A program made the translations under genes and the position numbers. The notes below the pieces were generated by a model, which saw only the letters and a list, made by a program, of their open reading frames with translations, did no database searches and was not told the DNA's origin. From contig NW_019091435.1 in NCBI RefSeq assembly GCF_001949145.1, forward strand, positions 697,968 to 732,690: DNA of 34,723 nt, written 5' to 3'. Of this stretch, positions 29,376-34,723 are shown piece by piece. Each line of letters begins with the position of its first letter. Within the stretch, counting starts at the first letter, position 1. This stretch comes from Acanthaster planci (Eukaryota > Echinodermata > Asteroidea > Valvatida > Acanthasteridae).

Positions 29376-29900
29376 ATGGTAGAAGAAAAAAGTGTACTCA
29401 ATGTCGTTATGTTAAAGATCTCTCCAACTTTAAAATTCAGAAAAAGACCGGTAAGACAAATAAACTTTGCAACGATTGTTCAATGAGAATGGAAGAAAGC
29501 CGACAAAGGAAAAAAATCCCGCATGGGAAGCGAAAATGATTGTCAAGAAATATGTATTCACGGTAAGTAGAAATATCGATGCAAAATTTGCAGCGACCCG
29601 ATTGAAGTAACGATCAAAGAGTGGATCTATCATTGCCGTTCTGGCGACGAGAAATACAATCGATATGATCCTACCGTTTTTTAAATACTGATTCTTGTCG
29701 TTGGTTAATCGAAGATTATCCGTATTGTTTTTATCCAGATTGTAAAGTCAAGATGCTATTTTCAAAAAATCAAGACGACCTGTGTACTATCGAACGATTA
29801 GATAATTCTATCGGTCATATTGAATAAATTGCGTATTGGCCTGCCGCAGCTGCAATAATTCAAGGAAATCTGATAAGCTAATTATAGAATATTGGCATCA
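29376..29900 (+). pseudogene. Zinc-finger / HNH-endonuclease-like pseudogene
   Basis: The first frame gives a CxxC...CxxC finger (CTQCRYVKDLSNF, then KLCNDCSMRME, at 29393-29495). After a frame change come CIHGK, a stop, and KYRCKICSDPI and IYHCRSGDEKY (to about 29670). A third segment has YPYCFYPDC, LCTIERLDNSIGHI and, after another frame change, NCVLACRSCNNSRKSDK (about 29720-29880). The spacing ERLDN...GH...NC..AC..CN is that of HNH-type nucleases, where the final Asn and His-like positions and paired cysteines bind metal. Two or more frameshifts make it inactive. A role in DNA processing is inferred. The start at 29376 is in a different frame from the finger and may be wrong. Confidence 0.6.
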
Positions 29901-29967
29901 TTATGGGAGAAACTAATTTAAAGTAGTTGTCAATTACTTACACTTTGTTATAGCTAGGTTAACGGAG

Positions 29968-30291
29968 TCTGGCTATAACAAACTATAGCGAACAGCCCGA
30001 TAAAATCCCAAATCCACAAAAAGCTAAAGCTAAAATCCGAAGCGGGTGGAACAGGGTAAGAAATTAGCCGAGCATAATAAAAAGATGAAGCAGCAGCTCG
30101 CCAAGATGAAAATAGCGAGCGAAGCGAGCACGACTGAACCGAGATCAGAAAATAAAATTTATGCAAACGTAAAAGACAACCAATATTTAATTATGGGTGG
30201 ATTGGCGATTGGAGGAATCTTGCTCGTATTTTATTTGAAAAGAAAACCTGCCGAATTACAAGGACAGATTCAACCAAAGCCGACTCTTTAA
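29968..30291 (+). pseudogene. Single-pass membrane protein, frameshifted N-terminus
   Basis: The C-terminal frame (from about 30046) reads KKLAEHNKKMKQQLAKMKIA, a basic amphipathic helix. It is followed by NQYLIMGGLAIGGILLVFYL, one clear transmembrane segment, and a KRKPAEL tail that ends at TAA 30289-30291. The preceding DNA in another frame (NYSEQPDKIPNPQKAKAKIR) appears to be its N-terminal part, so a frame change near 30045 splits it. No ATG start is seen. A small virion membrane protein is a reasonable guess, not a demonstrated function. Confidence 0.5.
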
Positions 30292-30340
30292 CCAAAAGGC
30301 GAAGCAAACAACGAGCGACCCGAAATTTTTTAAAACTCCT

Positions 30341-30355
30341 TATATTAAAAAGATG
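30341..30355 (+). promoter_or_regulatory. AT-rich start-codon motif of the 34-aa gene
   Basis: TATATTAAAAAGATG ends in the start codon and resembles the motif before the ATPase and the two leftward genes. Confidence 0.35.
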
Positions 30356-30457
30356 AGTAACGCTAAATCAATTGACGTAAATGGAATCGCAAAAACGGTT
30401 TACCACGGTGCGATAATTTCAGCGATCTCCATGGGGTTACACCATGCTATCGAGTAA
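30353..30457 (+). CDS. 34-aa hydrophobic protein
   Basis: An intact ORF from ATG 30353 to TAA 30457. The sequence MSNAKSIDVNGIAKTV is followed by a small apolar stretch (GAIISAISMGL). It overlaps the start of the next gene (ATG 30444) by 14 bp in another frame, as in compact viral gene blocks. The product is unknown; a tiny membrane-associated protein is possible. Confidence 0.45.
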   Translation: MSNAKSIDVNGIAKTVYHGAIISAISMGLHHAIE

Positions 30458-31765
30458 GCTATTTAAAATTAAACCCCCCAATTTGACCCGGCGGAAATAC
30501 TTCTCTTGGAAGATCAAGAAATAAACGAACAAGATTTTGTCGACGATAACTTATCTTCAGATCGACAAGAAACGTCATTTATAGAAGTTGCAACGGAAGA
30601 AGAAGAGTTGAAAGATACCTTCAATACCAGCGGCACGGTTGGATTAGAAACGATGACAACGTCGGTTAGACCGAAATTGTTCTTAAATCCCCAACCAGGT
30701 TCAGGCCCAGAGGTAACTAATCCAAAAACCGATAACTTTTACGAAAATTACCGTAGCATGGGTAGAACAGACATACCAAATGAACCAAATTTTAATTTAT
30801 TTGAATATCGAAAAAATAAAGGACTATTTTTTAAAGTTGGGGAACGAGGGCTTTGTTCAACACGTTGTAAGATTTCATAATTACGGCAAAAAATAGCCCG
30901 GGAGAGCCAGAGTTTAAAAACGATTCAACCGGAAAACTGAGCTAAAGAAATCACCCGCAGCTGCAGATCGAGTTAGCAAAATTGTCCTAGATCTAATCGG
31001 AGGAAATAAAGAAGTTCAAACAGATTTTATGGGAGAAAATAAATTCATGCAAACTGAAGGATAAGCCGCCTTGGACGAATCGTTACAAGCCACCAAAGGG
31101 GCATTAATTTTAAATAAGGGTAAATTAGATCGGTTAGACGATAAGATTCAACAAGACAAAAACGAATTAGAAGAAGCCACGACAGATGCTGAAAGAGAAG
31201 AACTCCAGGAGCAGTAAGCCAATTTACAAATCGAGAGAGCCGGAAGATTGGACATTATAAATAGAAATACGGGTTAACTTCGTACGCAAATCAATCAAAT
31301 TAAAGAAACGATTATGGCAGTCATGGATTCGGATTTGACGCTACACGAGAGAATTAGAATTTTATTTAGCGAGCAAGGAGTGACAATCATAAGTATCTTA
31401 ACGGCTTTTGGATTGGCCGTGAGTACCATCGTAAGTAGTATCGTAGCTAGCATCAGAGCTGCCGGAATGCCTACGCCTGAACCTAACCGACACTAGCACC
31501 CAAACCAACGCCTGCTCCCCCCTCCAAAGGTGGAATTACCGATTGGATCAAACGGCAGTTATGGAATTTGGCCAATGTGTTGAAGAAATTCAGGTTAAAA
31601 GCACTCGCAGCATTGCGCGGAATCATGGGTAGCGTTTTAAGTTGGATTTTTAACGTGGCGATTAAAGCTGTTGGATGGGTGGCAAAGCACGTGTGGACTT
31701 TGTTATTAGGCGTGGGTGTTTTGATTTTGACGTACGTGCAAAAGATGGAAACAGATTTAAAATAG
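30444..31765 (+). pseudogene. Large unknown Polinton protein with C-terminal membrane segments
   Basis: The start is taken as ATG 30444 (MLSSKLFKIKPPNLT). A frame change near 30490 leads into an acidic part (EDQEINEQDFVDDNL, then EEEELKDTF) up to about 30840. Another frame change leads to a coiled-coil part (KLDRLDDKIQQDKNELEEAT) with stops near 31063, 31218 and 31275. Next comes LTLHERIRILFSEQGVTIIS with an apolar LTAFGLAVSTIVSSIVASI. A last frame change near 31495 leads to GGITDWIKRQLWNLANVLKK and two apolar stretches (IMGSVLSWIFNVAIKAVGWV, WTLLLGVGVLILTY), ending at TAA 31765. These pieces are collinear and most simply represent one gene of about 440 codons. The function is unknown; membrane or capsid association is an inference. 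Confidence 0.55.
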
Positions 31766-31786
31766 GCTAAAAAATTAAGCCTCACC

Positions 31787-32500
31787 CTAAATTTGAGTTG
31801 AGATTTTTCTACGCCTGAAAGTCAAAACTTTATACAACATAAAACCTATTACACCCACGGCAATGGCTCCAAAAGTTCAAGAAAGTTTTTCTTCATTTTT
31901 TGCATCTAAAGGCTTACTTAAAATTGGCTTTAAATTTAACTTTAAAATTGGCTTGAAATTTGGATTTGGTAAAATTTCCGGTTCTTTTTTGCTCGCTTCA
32001 TCATTAAAATCAGCTTTGCGCGCGTTGCGTTCTCTTTGAATCTGGGATTTAATTTCTTCGATCTTTCTGAGTCTGTAAATTTTGGTTTCTGCTTGTTCGG
32101 TTAAATCCAGGTGTTTACTTAAATCCGGGTATATATAGTCGTCATCTTTTATTATATACGTGTTTTATATTATATTTAACTCGATAATTACTCCGTAGGT
32201 TTCGTTTTGTAACAGTACCCCACTTTCCGATTTGATGTAAAAAGTTAACTCGTCTGTATTTCTCTGTTACGATTTCCTGGGCGTGTCAAAATCGCTACAA
32301 AAATATTGATATATTGAAATAACTTGTAGCAAGCCAAACGATTGCCCGTTGCAATGATTATAATCGGTGCCCAATTAAGGACAATAAATAAATGCGAGTT
32401 GATCCGATTCGAATGTAAAACCTCTTTTAAATGAAATATTTTTAACTGAGATTACCTTATCACCATTTGAATTATCAATGACGTGTTTCAATTTAATTCA
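31787..32500 (-). pseudogene. Convergent unknown Polinton gene, ~235 codons with three stops
   Basis: On the minus strand one frame stays readable from about 32490 to TAG at 31789-31787, broken only by TAA codons near 32379, 32265 and 32170 and one more stop near 31880. The N-terminal part is beta-rich: NGDKVISVKNISFKRGFTFE and DELTFYIKSESGVLLQNETY. The middle is a charged helix: YRLRKIEEIKSQIQRERNAR. The C-terminus has a membrane-like segment, FGAIAVGVIGFMLYKVL, then RRRK. It ends 21 bp from the stop of the rightward gene, tail to tail. Fibre-like or minor virion proteins often combine such parts, but I do not recognise the family. Its 5' end is lost at the DIRS junction. Confidence 0.5.
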
Positions 32501-32720
32501 TTTTAGGCCCATTGGGGCTTCAAATAGTTTATTGCCGCTAGGCTGGGTTGCTGGAGTAAATTCCCCCGCTGACCACACAGGCGCTGGATTTACGACCCAG
32601 CTGTTTGGTTACAGCTTCATAGGCAGAACCAATGTGTGTGCTGGTCACTTTTGTCTGAGCAGTTTGCCAGGTCGGTTCGTTCGGTTTATTGTGGGATAAA
32701 TAATCAGTGTTGTTTTAAAT

Positions 32721-33746
32721 TTGCAAGGTATCCTTCGTAGGTTAGTCGTTTTCTACATTCTGCAATTTATTTGCAGCTTTGGGAGAGGATATCACGTTTA
32801 TTCCAGCCCCTTCCAGTTATTGGGAAAAGATGCACGGACGACTGCTGTTTCATCGGGTGAGTCTCTTTCCATCCCGTCCGAGCTAACGCCTAGGCCGGTA
32901 GTGTCTATCGCATCTGCCCCTGATGGCCCGGCCATTTCGGTTGCGTCTCCCCCTATAGTTCATTCTGTTCTGTCTGTCACCACTTCGTCGGATGTAGGGG
33001 GTGGCGATGTCTCGCCCCTAACAAGTGTTTGCGATGAGCTTGGGTCCGGGGTTTCTCAACACCTTCGGGACAAAATTTGGAATGGGGAATTTGTAGATTT
33101 TGCGCTTCTTTTGCGGCCCTCTAGCAGTGTCAATAGTACCAGTGACTGCGTGTTTACTATTGGGTCGCGCGATTCCCCAGCATGGCAAATTCGTTCCCAC
33201 AATCAACCCCCTCGGATCACCTCAATTGAACAGTGGACCTCGGCTTTTCTAATTTTTGCATTCATCTATTTGATGCGGCACCCTGCGCAGGCGAGGCAGC
33301 TGCTAAAATATGCCGACATCGTCCGTTCGGCTGCTTTTCGGCGAGTAGGTTATGGGTGGCGCGACTATGATATTCAATTCAGGTTGCGCCAAGCCCGCAT
33401 GCCGTCTCGGTCGTGGGCCAGCATTGACGCTGAACTATGGCTAACGTTGGTCGGTGCACCCGTCCAACAAGCCATTTTTCGTCCCTATTCCAACCAGAGC
33501 AACCACCAACGGGCAATGGGTCACACCAATATTGGGGCAAGCCGCACCGCCTAGCGCGAGCACACTGCTGGAATCTGTTTCGATTTCAACCGCGGCCACT
33601 GCTTCAGACCAACCTTTCGTTTTGCCCACAAATGCGCAACCTGTTTGTCTATCGGCCATTCAGCCGCCTCTTGCCGTGGCAGCCCTCGCTCGGTGCGGGG
33701 AGCACTCACTCCAACCACACCTCCCAACGCCGGTAAGAATAAATAA
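32721..33746 (+). pseudogene. DIRS Gag-like protein with one in-frame TAG
   Basis: From 32721 the frame is open for 277 codons to TAG 33552-33554, then stays open to TAA 33744-33746. The first codon in frame, near 32721, is not ATG (ttg), so the true start is uncertain. Residues 1-95 are Ser/Pro/Val-rich and probably disordered. The folded part contains LRDKIWNGEFVDFALLL, ITSIEQWTSAFLIFAFIYLM, YGWRDYDIQFRLRQ and SWASIDAELWLTLVG. After the TAG come ICFDFNRGHC, FRFAHKCATCLSIGHSAASC, a C...C...H.C..C...H....C zinc-knuckle-like cluster. One nonsense change therefore removes the nucleic-acid-binding tail. An alternative is programmed readthrough, which I consider less likely. Confidence 0.75.
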
Positions 33747-34723
33747 GCTGCGCCCCTTTTTGGCATCATATGGTGACAGGCATGCCGCTCAGGTGCTGTT
33801 GGAGGGTTTTACGTCTGGTTTCCGTATAGGGTATACGGGTCCTCGGGTTAGCACTTCTGCCCGTAATTTGCTCTCTGCTCGACAAAATAGAGAGGTAGTG
33901 AAATGCAAACTTTACCGTGAGTTACATTTGGGTAGGATTGCTGGCCCGTTCCCCAGTCCCCCATTTCCCAATTTTCGTTGTTCTCCAATAGGTTTAGTGC
34001 CGAAACAAACCCCTGGTGAGTTCCGTTTAATGCATAACCTTTCGTCTCCTTTGGGTGATTCAGTTAATGATCATATTGACCCAGCCAAGGCTGCGGTGTC
34101 TTATACGACTTTTGATGATGCTGTTGAATTGGTTTCTAGTTTGGGCCCCAGAGCCCTTCTGGCCAAGTCAGATATAAAATCGGCTTTTCGTTTACTCCCT
34201 GTTCATCCCGATGATTATGATTTACTCGGTTTTTCGTTTGACGGTTCATTTTATTACGACAAGTGTATGCCCATGGGTTGCTCCATTTCTTGTGCCACGT
34301 TCGAACGATTTAGCACCTTTCTCGAATATTGCACTCGTAAGGTTGCGGCTACCCTGCACATTCTCCACTATTTGGATGATTTTCTCTTTGTGGGCGACGG
34401 GCAATCCAACGAGTGCGCACATGCGCTTACTTCTTCCACGGTAGTTTGCCGGGACTTTGGTGTTCCTTTGGCCAGTGACAAAACAGTGGGGCCAGTGACA
34501 AGCTTAGATTTCCTGGGCTTAACGATTGATACAGTTGCCCAGCAGATTCGGGTTCCTACGGCCAAGGTCCATGCAATTCTGGCGAAGTTGGATTGCACTT
34601 TGTCCAAGCGTAAAGTCATCCTACGAGATCTTCAATCATTGCTGGGTAGCCTAAATTTCGTTTGTAAGGCAATACGACCGGGCCGGGCCTTCTTGCGTCG
34701 TCTCTTCCATATCACAAGCGGCA
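33443..34723 (+). CDS. DIRS reverse transcriptase / RNase H polyprotein, partial (runs off window)
   Basis: The frame is open from just after TAA near 33440 to the window end, at least 427 codons with no stop. It overlaps Gag in the +1 frame. No early ATG exists, so initiation or frameshifting is unclear and protein homology proper starts near 33720 (TPVRINKLRPFL). Family landmarks are EGFTSGFRIGYTGPR, GEFRLMHNLSSPLGDSVNDH, LLAKSDIKSAFRLLPVHP (palm motif A), YYDKCMPMGCSISCATFERF (motif B), LHYLDDFLFVG (catalytic YLDD) and SLDFLGLTIDT. Both catalytic regions are intact, in contrast with every other retroelement in the window. RNase H, recombinase and methylase-like domains would follow outside. 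Confidence 0.85.

Larger units (their letters stand above)
23400..32510. mobile_element. Polinton/Maverick-type virus-like element, decayed
   Basis: A 9.1-kb AT-rich block carries the diagnostic Polinton set: protein-primed family B DNA polymerase, retroviral-type integrase, double jelly-roll-type major capsid protein and A32/FtsK-type packaging ATPase, plus several accessory genes. The order is polB (+), int (-), unknown (-), capsid (+), ATPase (+), HNH-like (+), three small or membrane genes (+) and one unknown (-). Polintons are usually 15-20 kb with long terminal inverted repeats. None were seen, and neither were a protease gene or a minor capsid gene, so this copy is truncated or rearranged. 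The right end meets a DIRS element near 32500. Most genes carry stops and frameshifts, so the copy is not functional. Confidence 0.88.
32505..34723 (+). mobile_element. DIRS-type retrotransposon, 5' half, continues past the window
   Basis: A Gag-like ORF and an overlapping reverse transcriptase frame of the DIRS type, in + orientation. DIRS elements use a tyrosine recombinase rather than an integrase; that gene and the 3' terminus would lie beyond 34723. The 5' boundary is put near 32505, where Polinton reading frames and AT-richness end. The ~215 bp before the Gag ORF would be the 5' terminal repeat or leader. No matching terminal repeat can be seen because the element is cut. Confidence 0.8.

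Overview
This is nuclear DNA from an animal, not a microbe. The evidence is one conserved, intron-split vertebrate-type gene (HSPA13/STCH, a microsomal HSP70-like ATPase) with GT/AG splice sites, surrounded by metazoan transposons of many classes, minisatellites and an assembly gap (Ns at 19195-19952). The mix of Polinton/Maverick, DIRS, R2-superfamily LINE, L2/CR1-like LINE, piggyBac and tRNA-derived SINEs suits a marine invertebrate such as a cnidarian, amphioxus, sponge or mollusc. I cannot name the species from sequence alone.

Region 1 (1-17.1 kb) is HSPA13 on the + strand. Five coding exons are visible (2180-2322, 4699-4896, 5940-6150, 13905-14075, 16462-17006). The first few codons lie in an exon I could not find. 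Intron 4 (6151-13904) is almost entirely mobile DNA in two nests. The first is a ~56-bp minisatellite split by a block made of an R2-superfamily LINE and a tRNA-SINE; the LINE carries an internal ~360-bp inversion. The second is a piggyBac element bounded by TTAA at 9642 and 13676, itself split by an L2/CR1-like LINE. Intron 5 holds a second tRNA-derived SINE.

Region 2 (17.1-23.4 kb) has no confident intact gene. It contains two minisatellites built around CCCATGG, interrupted by the gap and flanked by an imperfect inverted repeat. It also has a scrap of LINE endonuclease, a possible acidic 5' exon (21478-21647) behind a CCAAT box, and about 1.7 kb that I cannot assign.

Region 3 (about 23.4-32.5 kb) is AT-rich and is a decayed Polinton (Maverick)-type virus-like element. 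In order it carries protein-primed DNA polymerase B (+), integrase (-), an intact 119-codon unknown gene (-), hexon-like major capsid protein (+), packaging ATPase (+), a zinc-finger/HNH-like protein (+), three membrane or coiled-coil proteins (+), and a convergent - strand gene. Nearly every gene has stops or frameshifts. No protease and no terminal inverted repeats were found. Several genes share an AT-rich motif touching the start codon.

Region 4 (about 32.5 kb to the end) is a DIRS-type retrotransposon: a Gag-like ORF with one in-frame TAG before its zinc knuckle, overlapped by a reverse transcriptase frame that stays open to the end of the window. This is the youngest-looking element here.
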